From Pseudomonas caspiana (GTDB lineage Bacteria > Pseudomonadota > Gammaproteobacteria > Pseudomonadales > Pseudomonadaceae): DNA of 64,000 nucleotides. Within the stretch, counting starts at the first letter, position 1. Each line of letters starts with the position of its first letter. Made by a program: the position numbers and the translations under genes. Shown here piece by piece: positions 45,792-53,777 of this stretch. The notes under the pieces are model-generated. The model had not been told where the DNA came from. It did no database searches and saw only the letters and a program-made list of their open reading frames with translations. The DNA lies in assembly GCF_002158995.1 (NCBI RefSeq), contig NZ_LOHF01000001.1:438437-502436 (forward strand), in the 5' to 3' direction.

Positions 45792-47450
45792 ATGTCAATG
45801 ATATCGATACTCACCAAATGCAAAGACCTGGAGATGATTCAGGCTCTATTGCGCATGGCGGTGATTGCCACTTCCGCGTTATACACGCTCATCGCCTATG
45901 CAATGGACGATATGACGGATACGCGGATGTGGGTGATTCTCGCTTATTGCTTCGCCTTCGGTATCGTTAACACGGGGCTGATCATACGCATCGCGCAAAA
46001 ACCTGGCGCTTCAACTCCGCGGAGGATGTTTGCTCTGGTAGTGGACAATATGGCCGGGATTGTCACGATTACCGTCGGGGGCGAAGCGATGCTGCCTGTA
46101 TATTCGGTGATGTTGAGCATGACGGTAGGCTACGGCATGCGCTACGGGCGTACGTACCTGCTGCTGGCCACCGGATTTGCCCTGGCCTCCCTGGCGCTGA
46201 TCATCCAGCTCACACCTTTCCTGCAGCAGCACCCCGCCGTCGCGGTGATGATGATTCTGACGATGCTGGTGCTGCCGTTATTCGTTTATTTCCTGCTCTC
46301 GCGTCTGCATATCGCGCTTGAGGAAACCCAGGCCGCGAATGAAGCCAAATCGCGCTTCCTGGCACAGGCCAGTCATGACCTGCGTCAGCCGATTCACTCC
46401 ATCAGCTTGTTCACCGCCTGCCTGCGTGACGGGCAATTGGGCAATGATGAGCGGCGACTGGTCGACAATATTGACCGGGCCTTGAGCGCCGTTGAGCAAC
46501 TCTTCCGCTCGTTGCTGGATATCTACACCCTCAATCAGGGCGATATGAAGCCACATCTGGAAACCATTGATGTCGATGCGCTACTGAGCAATCTGGTAAG
46601 TCAGAACAGTGAAGGCGCCAACTGGGCAGGGGTTGAAGTCCGGCTGCGGCCGTGCCGCCAACATGTACGATGTGACGCCGCGCTATTGCGCACTCTGGTG
46701 CAGAATCTGCTTTCAAACGCTTTCAAATATGCGCCAGACAAACCTGTGCTGATTGGCTGCCGACAGCGTAACGGCAAGCTGAGCATTGGCGTTTATGACC
46801 TGGGCCGCGGGATATCGGAGGAACACCTGCCGCACTTGTGCAATGAGTTTTATCGGGTTCGCGAGAAACGCGATCAAGACATCGAGGGCGTTGGCCTGGG
46901 ATTGAGCATTGTCAGCCGTATAGCCCGGCTACTGAAACTTCAGCTCAGCATCAAGTCACGCCCGGACCGCGGCACAGCCGTTATCATTAATGGTCTGCCC
47001 ATCGTGCCCGCCAATGTAGTGGCTCCAGCGCCTGATATCGACTGGAACAAACGCTTGCTCGGGGGCTTGCGTGTGCTGCTGATCGAAGATAATCACAACG
47101 TTCTGCAGGCGACCGCGATGTTGCTGCGAAAATGGGGCTGCGATGTGCAGACAGCCTCAGCAATCCCTCAAACCCGTGTGGATTGCGACCTTGTCGTCAC
47201 CGACTTCGATCTTGATCGCACCGCGACCGGCGCCGACAGCATCGCTTATCTGCGCGAACTGCACGGCCGCCGGATACCCGCCATCGTGATTACCGGTCAT
47301 GAGTTACAGCATGTCCAGCAGTCACTCAATGATCCGGATATCCCGATACTGTCCAAGCCGGTGCGTCCCGCTGAACTTCGCTCTTTACTGCTGAGCTTCA
47401 AAATGAACCAGATACAAGACGTGGGTTTCGCGACGCCTGCATTGAGTTAA
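45792..47450 (+). CDS. Hybrid sensor histidine kinase with membrane sensor
   Basis: 552-residue kinase. The N-terminal half (about 20-175) has six or so transmembrane segments with no large periplasmic loop, an intramembrane-type sensor. Then the dimerisation H-box ASHDLRQPIHS (His ~197), the ATPase core (LLSNAFKYAPD N-box; DLGRGIS; GVGLGLSIV) and a C-terminal receiver domain (about 420-535; RVLLIEDNHN, VVTDFDLD with the likely phospho-Asp, LSKPVRP). It is very likely partnered with the response regulator just upstream, with the receiver acting as relay or brake. The signal is unknown. Confidence 0.85.
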   Translation: MSMISILTKCKDLEMIQALLRMAVIATSALYTLIAYAMDDMTDTRMWVILAYCFAFGIVNTGLIIRIAQKPGASTPRRMFALVVDNMAGIVTITVGGEAMLPVYSVMLSMTVGYGMRYGRTYLLLATGFALASLALIIQLTPFLQQHPAVAVMMILTMLVLPLFVYFLLSRLHIALEETQAANEAKSRFLAQASHDLRQPIHSISLFTACLRDGQLGNDERRLVDNIDRALSAVEQLFRSLLDIYTLNQGDMKPHLETIDVDALLSNLVSQNSEGANWAGVEVRLRPCRQHVRCDAALLRTLVQNLLSNAFKYAPDKPVLIGCRQRNGKLSIGVYDLGRGISEEHLPHLCNEFYRVREKRDQDIEGVGLGLSIVSRIARLLKLQLSIKSRPDRGTAVIINGLPIVPANVVAPAPDIDWNKRLLGGLRVLLIEDNHNVLQATAMLLRKWGCDVQTASAIPQTRVDCDLVVTDFDLDRTATGADSIAYLRELHGRRIPAIVITGHELQHVQQSLNDPDIPILSKPVRPAELRSLLLSFKMNQIQDVGFATPALS

Positions 47451-47531
47451 TGCATCGCGGTGTCACGCCGCAAATATCCGCTCGGTAACGCAGTGGCGGG
47501 TATGACTCATGGGGCCCACGGGTAAAACCGA

Positions 47532-47687
47532 TCAGCACTTTCGTGAGACGTCGTAATTACCAGCGCCATACGCTGAATTCATCACACCGTTCAACATGAC
47601 TTCAAGTTCGGCGGCATTCCGTTGCGAGGAATTATTGTCTGACTTGTTCTGAGCCGCCGCGCCCGCAGCCATGCGGGGCAGCGTCAT
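47532..47687 (-). CDS. Possible small exported protein (doubtful)
   Basis: 51 codons reading MTLPRMAAGAAAQNKSDNNS and onward to SAYGAGNYDVSRKC. The composition is coding-like with a weak leader, but there is no clear ribosome-binding site and the true start may be a non-ATG codon upstream. It may be a remnant. Confidence 0.2.
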   Translation of the reverse strand: MTLPRMAAGAAAQNKSDNNSSQRNAAELEVMLNGVMNSAYGAGNYDVSRKC

Positions 47688-47884
47688 GCACGCTGCTGAC
47701 ACGTTCAAAAGCAGCCGCCGAGACTTTCAGTTTCCCGCCCAGGAAAGAACGCCCCCTCCAGTAGTGTTTACTGTGAACTTCAAACCTGTTGTCAATCAAG
47801 ATTCCTAAGACGGTGCAAACTTGTAACGGCGATGACTGCCACCGACTAATGAGATGAACCTAACACTTCCCGCAAAAGGCAAAC

Positions 47885-47902
47885 ATAGTACAGGTGTACT
47901 AT
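47885..47902. promoter_or_regulatory. Palindromic operator, copy J
   Basis: ATAGTACAGGTGTACTAT, perfect half-sites. Upstream on the plus strand of a short ORF (48073) and the permease pair (48237). A weak -10-like TACTTT starts about 21 bp downstream. Confidence 0.75.
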
Positions 47903-48072
47903 TTCAAATATCGGCCATTGAATTACTTTATGCATTCAGAAAACTTCCAAGTGAAAGAGCATGGCAACGTCCCCTTTAACTGCGGGACACCGCAGCACTG
48001 TGATTGCCATAAGCACAGTTTGCACGAGCCTGGGCCGAGCAGACTTCCGTATTCTCAAGACATGGACATCCA

Positions 48073-48240
48073 ATGCTTATTGATACCACCCGCGAACGGG
48101 CACCTGTCGCGACAGACCCGGCCAATGGAGCGGCTCTACCATTAAAGCCGTCGCATCCGCACAGCATCTTTCATTACATCAGTGAGGTGTATGCCGCTGG
48201 CAATCATCAACCTGATCTCGTCCAGGAGTGCGCAGCATGA
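48073..48240 (+). pseudogene. Short leaderless copy of the small protein at 49976, coupled to permease gene
   Basis: A 55-codon ORF whose central part (ERAPVATDPANGAALPLKP, then SIFHYISEVYAAGN) aligns with the small exported protein at 49976 (GPAPIARDTATGAALTLKP, SIMYYISTVDGNGD). DNA just before the start is also alike (TTCTCAAG...GCAATG against CCAATG). About 20 leader codons are missing, so it is probably a truncated duplicate. Its stop overlaps the permease start by ATGA, so it may still be translated as a leader ORF that couples permease synthesis. Confidence 0.55.
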
Positions 48241-49097
48241 TCAGGTTGTTGAGCCTTCGTCTTCTGCAGGCCTTGATGGTCATATTGCTGGTCGCGGCAC
48301 TGACTTTTTTGTCGATAATTGCTCAGAGCAATGCAAGTTTGCCGCCTGATCAGTCAGTCATGTTGCTTTATTTCGGCCGGATAGGTGAACTGCTGACCTT
48401 TGAGCTCGGCAATTCGTTGGTCTCGGGTAAACCCGTCCTGGATACGGTTATCCATGGCTTGGGTCGTTCAATTCCCCTGGCCATCGGTGCATTGATACTT
48501 TCCCTGTTGATCGGGATACCGCTAGGGATCACTGCGGGCTTGCGTGCGGGTGGATGGGTGGATCGCGCACTGCTGATCATGTCCACAGCGATACGCGCAA
48601 TTCCGCAATTTGTCCTTGGCGCCATTCTTATATTGATCTTCGCAGTAGCGCTGGCTGTACTTCCACCTCACGGGCACACCACATTCGCTCACTCGATCCT
48701 TCCAACTGTCACCCTCGCTTTAGGTTTGGCAGCGGTGTCTTCAAGCGTCGTGCGAGATGCCACATTAGCCGTTACTTCAGCGCCCCATTACGCGTCCGGA
48801 CGACTTGAAGGACTCAGCGCCTTCTCAATATTCCGGCAGCACGGCTGGCGCGACATAAGGGGCCCCTTGATGACCGGGCTCAGCGCCCAACTCGTGTATC
48901 TGATGGAGGGCATCATTGTCGTCGAGACGGTTTTTGCCTGGCCTGGCATCGGCCTGGAACTGGTGCGCGCAATTGTCGATCGCGACTCACGAATGATGCA
49001 GGGCACCGCATTGGCTATCGGGCTGATGTTCGTGCTCCTCAAAACCATTGTTGACCTGGCAAACCACTCCATCGATTCTCGCCGGAGAAACTCATGA
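48237..49097 (+). CDS. ABC transporter permease, DppB/OppB type
   Basis: 286-residue inner-membrane permease of the peptide/nickel family. The ATG at 48237 has AGGAG 8 nt upstream and overlaps the preceding short ORF. About six membrane segments; DppB-type features are an N-terminal membrane segment, ELGNSLVSGKPVLDTVIHGL, and the family coupling region near LVYLMEGIIVVETVFAWPGIG. The protein is about 50 residues shorter than typical DppB in the first periplasmic loop. No ATPase or binding-protein gene is adjacent, so partners must be elsewhere. It overlaps the next permease by ATGA. Confidence 0.8.
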   Translation: MIRLLSLRLLQALMVILLVAALTFLSIIAQSNASLPPDQSVMLLYFGRIGELLTFELGNSLVSGKPVLDTVIHGLGRSIPLAIGALILSLLIGIPLGITAGLRAGGWVDRALLIMSTAIRAIPQFVLGAILILIFAVALAVLPPHGHTTFAHSILPTVTLALGLAAVSSSVVRDATLAVTSAPHYASGRLEGLSAFSIFRQHGWRDIRGPLMTGLSAQLVYLMEGIIVVETVFAWPGIGLELVRAIVDRDSRMMQGTALAIGLMFVLLKTIVDLANHSIDSRRRNS

Positions 49098-49915
49098 ACC
49101 ACGAAGCCGCTATTCAGAACCACTCTCCAGCCATGCATGCCCTGCCCCGCATCATCGGATTCTCCCTTCTCGCATCGCTGATACTGTTTGCCGTGCTGGT
49201 GCCTTTGATCTGGGGCTTGGACAGTGGGGAACAGGACCGCGCAGCGCTCCTGTCAGGTCCCACCCATGGACATCCTCTGGGCACAGACGAACTGGGGCGC
49301 GACATGCTTGCGCGGTTGGCCGCCGCTGTAGGCCTGTCACTCGGGTTTGCGGCATTTAGTGTCATCACCGCTGCAATACCCGGAATACTGCTGGGCATGC
49401 TTGCCGGCTGGACAGGCGGTGTTATTGATAAATGTTTCAGCCTGTTATCCGAGGTGTTTCTCGTCCTGCCCGGATTACTGTTGGTGTTACTGATTGTCGC
49501 GATGTCGCCGGGAAATCTTCTGGCGATATACGGTGCTGTCGTACTGGTGTTATGGACTGAATACTTCCGCATGACACGCGCGCTTACACGCACAGTGCTG
49601 GCTTCGCCTGATGTTTCAGACAGCCGCCTGCAGGGGCGCGGTCCACTCTACGTGATTCGCCGACATGTATGGCCTGAACTGTCATCAAGACTCCTGAGCA
49701 CCTCCGCGCTTGGTGCTGCCTCAGCCATCCTGGTTTTAGCAACACTGGCCTATCTGGGCGCAGGAGTGAATCCGCCGACCGCTGAACCTGGACTCATGAT
49801 CACGCAGCTGATGCCGTATTACTCCGCCGCACCTTTGAGCTTCGCACTGCCAATAGTCGTGATCTTCCTGACTGTATTTTCACTGTTGATGATTGGCAGC
49901 AGACGCAGGCCATGA
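49094..49915 (+). CDS. ABC transporter permease, DppC/OppC type
   Basis: 273-residue partner permease. Early GPTHGHPLGTDELGRDML is the hallmark of the DppC/OppC family. About six membrane segments follow; the cytoplasmic EAA-type loop is around DVSDSRLQGRGPLYVIRRHV, where the usual AA-x-G pattern is weak. It starts inside the last codon of the DppB-like gene (ATGA), so they form a heterodimer. The substrate is unknown, probably a peptide, opine or metal chelate. Confidence 0.8.
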   Translation: MNHEAAIQNHSPAMHALPRIIGFSLLASLILFAVLVPLIWGLDSGEQDRAALLSGPTHGHPLGTDELGRDMLARLAAAVGLSLGFAAFSVITAAIPGILLGMLAGWTGGVIDKCFSLLSEVFLVLPGLLLVLLIVAMSPGNLLAIYGAVVLVLWTEYFRMTRALTRTVLASPDVSDSRLQGRGPLYVIRRHVWPELSSRLLSTSALGAASAILVLATLAYLGAGVNPPTAEPGLMITQLMPYYSAAPLSFALPIVVIFLTVFSLLMIGSRRRP

Positions 49916-49975
49916 CCCTCTGTTGAAAAGACATGCTTTTGAAACCGGTACGCGTTCTCAAGCCAAGGGCATGCA

Positions 49976-50278
49976 ATGTTCACTAAAATCATTTCTCTGA
50001 TTCTCGCTCTGGCAGCGCTTGCGGCAGGGCCGGCGGCATTGGCACATAACGACAGCGCCGCACCCGCCGGGCCTGCGCCCATCGCGAGGGATACTGCCAC
50101 GGGAGCGGCGCTAACGTTAAAACCGCCGCGCCCGGACAGCATCATGTATTACATCAGCACGGTTGACGGCAACGGCGACTTGTCATACCCCGACGATCAA
50201 CGGCAGCCATTCCATTTGCCGACACGACCGGCAAGCTCACTTATTACCTTGAGCGCGCTGATAGCCGCCGCTTGCTGA
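49976..50278 (+). CDS. Small exported protein
   Basis: 100-residue protein with a strong signal peptide (about 1-23; ISLILALAALAAGPAALA) and an acidic/proline mature part (APIARDTATGAALTLKP, IMYYISTVDGNGDLSYPD). A truncated relative lies on the other side of the permease pair at 48073. The family is not known to me. It follows the DppC-like gene by 60 bp and could be cotranscribed. The C-terminal hydrophobic stretch (ASSLITLSALIAAAC) is odd for a secreted protein and may signal a frameshift near the end. Confidence 0.5.
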   Translation: MFTKIISLILALAALAAGPAALAHNDSAAPAGPAPIARDTATGAALTLKPPRPDSIMYYISTVDGNGDLSYPDDQRQPFHLPTRPASSLITLSALIAAAC

Positions 50279-50525
50279 GCACTTTCAGTTAACGAGGGTG
50301 CTAGCCAATGACGGGTAGCAGCCTGTGGATGTAGGCAGCAAGGCGTGATCTCCATACCCCGGCCTCCTGTCAGCGTGAGGTCAGGCGTTCATACCTCCAC
50401 TTTTTGATATCCCGTCAGTTCCATTCGCGGTATTTACGTGTCACCTGTACCGGCTAATACGAATCCCGTTTAGGTTGAACCTCTGTTGCTTAGAGGACTC
50501 CCAAACCTAAATCCAGGAGAATCGT

Positions 50526-51587
50526 ATGACCCAGACAGCTTTGGTTGTGGGCGCCAGCGGCATCGTTGGCAGCGCCATCACGCAGTTACTGATCGACAAC
50601 AACTGGCAGGTCGCCGCGTTGTCGAGGCACCCCTCGCAAGCGCAAGGCGTCATCCCTGTCGCGGCAGACCTTCAGGATCCTGCTTCGCTGGAACATGCGC
50701 TGGCGGATTTGAAACCTACTCACGTGTTCATTACCACATGGTCACGGCAAGCCACGGAAGCCGAGAACATTCGCGTTAATGCCGCCATGGTACGCAACGT
50801 ACTCGCCGCCATTCGCCCGGCCGGGAGCGTTGAGCACGTAGCATTGGTTACCGGGCTGAAACACTACCTCGGCCCATTCGAAGCGTATGGTAAAGGTAGC
50901 CTTCCGCAAACACCGTTCCGCGAGGAACAGGGTCGGCTGAATGTCGAAAATTTCTATTATGCCCAAGAAGACGAACTCTTCGCCGCGGCTGAGAGGGACG
51001 GCTTCACCTGGAGCGTCCATCGTCCGCACACCGTCACCGGGGTTGCCGTAGGCAACGCGATGAACATGGCAACCACGCTCGCCGTCTATGCCTCGATTTG
51101 CAAAAAAACCAATCGCCCTTTTGTGTTTCCTGGATCAAGGGTGCAGTGGGACAGCCTCACCGATATGACGGATGCGCGACAGTTGGCGAAACAACAACTG
51201 TGGGCGGCCACCACGCCAGCTGCAGCCAACCAGGCATTCAACATCACTAATGGCGATGTGTTTCGCTGGAAATGGATGTGGAGTCGGATCGCCGAATACT
51301 TCGACTTGCCCGCTGCCGACTATCCCGCTTCACTTTCTCCCCTTGAGGAGCAAATGGCTGACGACCAGGCCGTATGGACGCAAATAGTCGCGGAGCATGG
51401 CCTGAAAGAATCCGATATTGGTCGCCTGATATCCCCGTGGCATACCGATGCAGACCTCGGTCGACCCATCGAAGTCGTAACGGATATGTCGAAAAGCCGT
51501 GCAATGGGCTTCACTGCGTACCAAGCAAGTGACCAAGCATTTTTCGATGTATTCGACAAATTACGGGAGATGCGCTTGATACCCTAG
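50526..51587 (+). CDS. PRISE-type SDR oxidoreductase
   Basis: 353-residue NAD(P)H-dependent reductase of the PRISE group (progesterone 5-beta-reductase/iridoid synthase-like), which reduce enones. Motifs: GASGIVGSA (Rossmann), TGLKHYLGPFE (catalytic Lys), VENFYYAQED (catalytic Tyr) and SVHRPHTVTG. GGAG occurs 10 nt before the ATG. It stands alone, with about 250 bp upstream and 450 bp downstream without genes. Substrate unknown. Confidence 0.8.
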   Translation: MTQTALVVGASGIVGSAITQLLIDNNWQVAALSRHPSQAQGVIPVAADLQDPASLEHALADLKPTHVFITTWSRQATEAENIRVNAAMVRNVLAAIRPAGSVEHVALVTGLKHYLGPFEAYGKGSLPQTPFREEQGRLNVENFYYAQEDELFAAAERDGFTWSVHRPHTVTGVAVGNAMNMATTLAVYASICKKTNRPFVFPGSRVQWDSLTDMTDARQLAKQQLWAATTPAAANQAFNITNGDVFRWKWMWSRIAEYFDLPAADYPASLSPLEEQMADDQAVWTQIVAEHGLKESDIGRLISPWHTDADLGRPIEVVTDMSKSRAMGFTAYQASDQAFFDVFDKLREMRLIP

Positions 51588-52040
51588 GTCGTTCAAAACC
51601 ATATGCTCATGGCGCGCAGCGTTTCTCCGGTGATGTCTGAACGCGTAAAGGTCTTTGAATGCTTAAAGCAACTCGAACAGCCATGCTAAGGGGCGCAAAG
51701 TGCGCCAAGGCCGCCGTGGTATAGCGCGGTGTGACTGCCTTACGGGGGATGGTTTCCAACACACGCAGACAAGCTCACCGGGGTGGGCTTGCTTGTCGGG
51801 GACAATTTGAAAAAATTGTCCCGCTATGGATCCCTGAACCTTCAATAAGCAGGTTCATCGCCGAACACTTCCCTGAAAGAGCGTGCATTGTTGCCCAACG
51901 CAGCGCGGTTCAAGGTCGGCTTACTTTGTGGGCGCCGCGCGGGTGTAGGATTCCGAGGCAGATAGTCGAAGATGCGGCTGCCGACTTTGCTCGATTGCCT
52001 GCAAGGGCAGCGTTATAGCGACGTGCACTGCAAGCACTGG
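51588..52040. other. Intergenic region with a perfect hairpin
   Basis: About 450 bp without a credible gene between the SDR and the HD-domain gene (convergent). The one distinct feature is a perfect 10-bp inverted repeat with a GAAA loop at 51799-51822. An ORF of about 95 codons covers much of it but shows no recognisable product. Confidence 0.5.
51799..51822. repeat. Perfect stem-loop with GAAA tetraloop
   Basis: GGGACAATTT, GAAA, AAATTGTCCC: a 10-bp perfect stem with a GNRA-type loop. It is not followed by a T-tract on either strand, so it is not a typical terminator. It could be an RNA structure or a protein-binding palindrome. Confidence 0.55.
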
Positions 52041-52622
52041 TCATTCTAGTGCGTACTCTTCACCTATGACCTCCGGATCAAAAGGCTTACGGCCGAAAAT
52101 ATTCCGCAACATCGGAGCAAAATGGCTCAGCTCAGGTGTTGGATAGTCTGGATCGAAAGACGATTGATCCCAGCGTTCGCAAAAGTCTATGCAGCTTTGA
52201 TAGTAAGGATGAGTCTTATAACGGTCACGCTCGTTTCTGTCCCCCCCCGTGTGCGCATAATAGAAGTTCTGAAACAGTCCGTGGTGATGCAGCACCCAAG
52301 TCACCTCGTTTCGCACGTAAGGCCTGATAATCGATGCCGCAAATTGCGAGTGGTTATAAGGTGCCAGGCTATCGCCCAAATCGTGGATGAGCGCGCCAAC
52401 AATCATTTCTTCGTCTGCACCATCGGCCTCGGCTCGCGCAGCTGCTTGTAGGGCATGTTCAAGCCGGTTGACCTTGTATCCGCTAAGCGTGTGTGCAGAT
52501 GCTTCGAGAGCTTCCAGAATGCGTTCTGGAAGATGTTGGTTGTAATCCTGCTCCAGACGCTCAAGGAAGTGATACTCCTCTGCGGTACCTGCTTTCATCT
52601 CGATGAAGGCAACCTGATCCAT
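52041..52622 (-). CDS. HD-domain oxygenase, TmpB/PhnZ-like
   Basis: 193-residue HD-fold protein. The ATG at 52622 has GGAG about 8 nt upstream. Ligands for a diiron site: EHALQ (His), IHDLGD (His-Asp), YNHSQFAA (His), VLHHHG (His) and ERWDQSSFD (Asp). The order, the size (~190 residues) and the DYPTPELSHFAPML tail fit PhnZ/TmpB mixed-valent diiron oxygenases, which cleave hydroxylated phosphonates. It lies 11 bp after the TmpA-like gene, the same pairing as in known trimethylaminoethylphosphonate degraders, where TmpB releases glycine betaine and phosphate. A plain phosphohydrolase is the alternative. Confidence 0.65.
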   Translation of the reverse strand: MDQVAFIEMKAGTAEEYHFLERLEQDYNQHLPERILEALEASAHTLSGYKVNRLEHALQAAARAEADGADEEMIVGALIHDLGDSLAPYNHSQFAASIIRPYVRNEVTWVLHHHGLFQNFYYAHTGGDRNERDRYKTHPYYQSCIDFCERWDQSSFDPDYPTPELSHFAPMLRNIFGRKPFDPEVIGEEYALE

Positions 52623-52632
52623 TTCCATTCTC

Positions 52633-53745
52633 CTAAACACGGCCAAGGGACTTGAGGGCGCTGGCAAATCGCTCGCGTGGGCCATCAAGATCAATGTAGC
52701 AACCCTGAAGGTGGCGATGACCTTCACTGGGGTCATAGGCTGTACGCCCGTGAAGCACGCGGCTGTTGTCGAAGAGCATCAGTTCGCCCTCCTCCAGTTT
52801 GAAACGGATTTCATTGCCCGGATCCGTGAACAATTCGCCTAGCCGTTTTCGTGCCTGATGGAACCGCCTCAACGTGTTCACGGCCAGCAACGGCAGCCCA
52901 TCCAGCCTTGGGCTGTAATGCACACCCAACGTCCGCCCCTGCCGATCAATGTTGATGATCGGACGGTGTGTCACCAGTTCGGTACCCTTGTCGACGAAGC
53001 GATATTTGACCGGAACCGAGCACAGCAGCTCATAGCCTTCGGGATCTTCCTGCGCCAGCTTGCTGACAACATGGACGCTGTCCACCAAAGTCGAAAGTCC
53101 GCCGCTGGTTTCGTTGATCAGACAATGCAATAGCTGAATGCCTGGTACCGGATCGCGATAGGGGTTGTCGGTATGTGGGCCTAGATGGATCGAGCGATAG
53201 GCCAGATCGTTGCCATCCGGACGTGAATAAACCTCGAAGTATCGGCCGAAATTGGTTTCCTTCACGTAACCGAATTTGTTGCCTACGACGAGTACGCTCT
53301 CAGGATCACAGGGCACATCGTGCAGGATGATAAAGCCGAACCGCAGGTAAGCATCCAGCGCGTCAAGAAGCGCGCTCGGATCATCCATTTCGCGCCAGTC
53401 CGCTCGAACACTCGCCAGGCTCAGATCACCTGCCCAGCCTTCAGACACCGGGAAGCTCGACTGTTCGGTGGCATCCTTGAACAAGGCCGTGGCCTGATAC
53501 CGGGCATGGTGCCCATCGCTAAAGCCCAACCACACATCTTCACCGCTGGTCTCCAGCAATCTGACTGTGATCAGCGGGTCGATTGCGTGGGAGTCGAACA
53601 ATCGTTGCTGGGTCAACGCCTCCAGTTGCGTAGGGTCGGGGCTGCGTTCGCGCAACCAAAGTGCGGGCATCTCGAATGTTGCTGATGCCGTGCGCAGATA
53701 AATGCTCTCGCTCGTTTCACTCAGATGAAAAGTCAGATCGCTCAT
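52633..53745 (-). CDS. Fe(II)/2-oxoglutarate oxygenase, TmpA/BBOX-like
   Basis: 370-residue TauD/gamma-butyrobetaine-hydroxylase-type oxygenase. The ATG at 53745 starts the GBBH-like N-terminal domain; the longer ORF adds a poor leader. Catalytic motif HTDNPYRDP (HxD), distal VLHGRTAYDP (His and Arg for 2-oxoglutarate). The N-terminal domain keeps ALWLRERSPD but lacks the cysteine cluster seen in the neighbouring GBBH. Followed at 11 bp by the HD oxygenase, it is best read as TmpA, hydroxylating 2-(trimethylamino)ethylphosphonate. A second carnitine-pathway hydroxylase is the alternative. Confidence 0.7.
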   Translation of the reverse strand: MSDLTFHLSETSESIYLRTASATFEMPALWLRERSPDPTQLEALTQQRLFDSHAIDPLITVRLLETSGEDVWLGFSDGHHARYQATALFKDATEQSSFPVSEGWAGDLSLASVRADWREMDDPSALLDALDAYLRFGFIILHDVPCDPESVLVVGNKFGYVKETNFGRYFEVYSRPDGNDLAYRSIHLGPHTDNPYRDPVPGIQLLHCLINETSGGLSTLVDSVHVVSKLAQEDPEGYELLCSVPVKYRFVDKGTELVTHRPIINIDRQGRTLGVHYSPRLDGLPLLAVNTLRRFHQARKRLGELFTDPGNEIRFKLEEGELMLFDNSRVLHGRTAYDPSEGHRHLQGCYIDLDGPRERFASALKSLGRV

Positions 53746-53777
53746 CAAGGCACCCAATCCCAAGGGAAGAATATTGG

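Larger units (their letters stand above)
47451..48072. other. Intergenic region with operator copy J and a doubtful small ORF
   Basis: About 620 bp without a firm gene. A minus-strand ORF (47532-47687) is listed separately. Operator copy J is at 47885-47902. The 47903-48072 stretch leads into a short ORF related to the gene at 49976. Confidence 0.5.

Noticed and set aside
680-47902. Interpreting the 18-bp palindromes as REP or MITE-type mobile repeats
   Set aside because: No conserved sequence extends beyond the 18 bp, central bases vary, and copies sit at promoter distance from gene starts, unlike the true REP units at 11387 and 27881, which lie at 3' ends.
51731-52018. A 95-codon ORF downstream of the SDR gene
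   Set aside because: It runs through the perfect hairpin at 51799-51822 and has no recognisable product.
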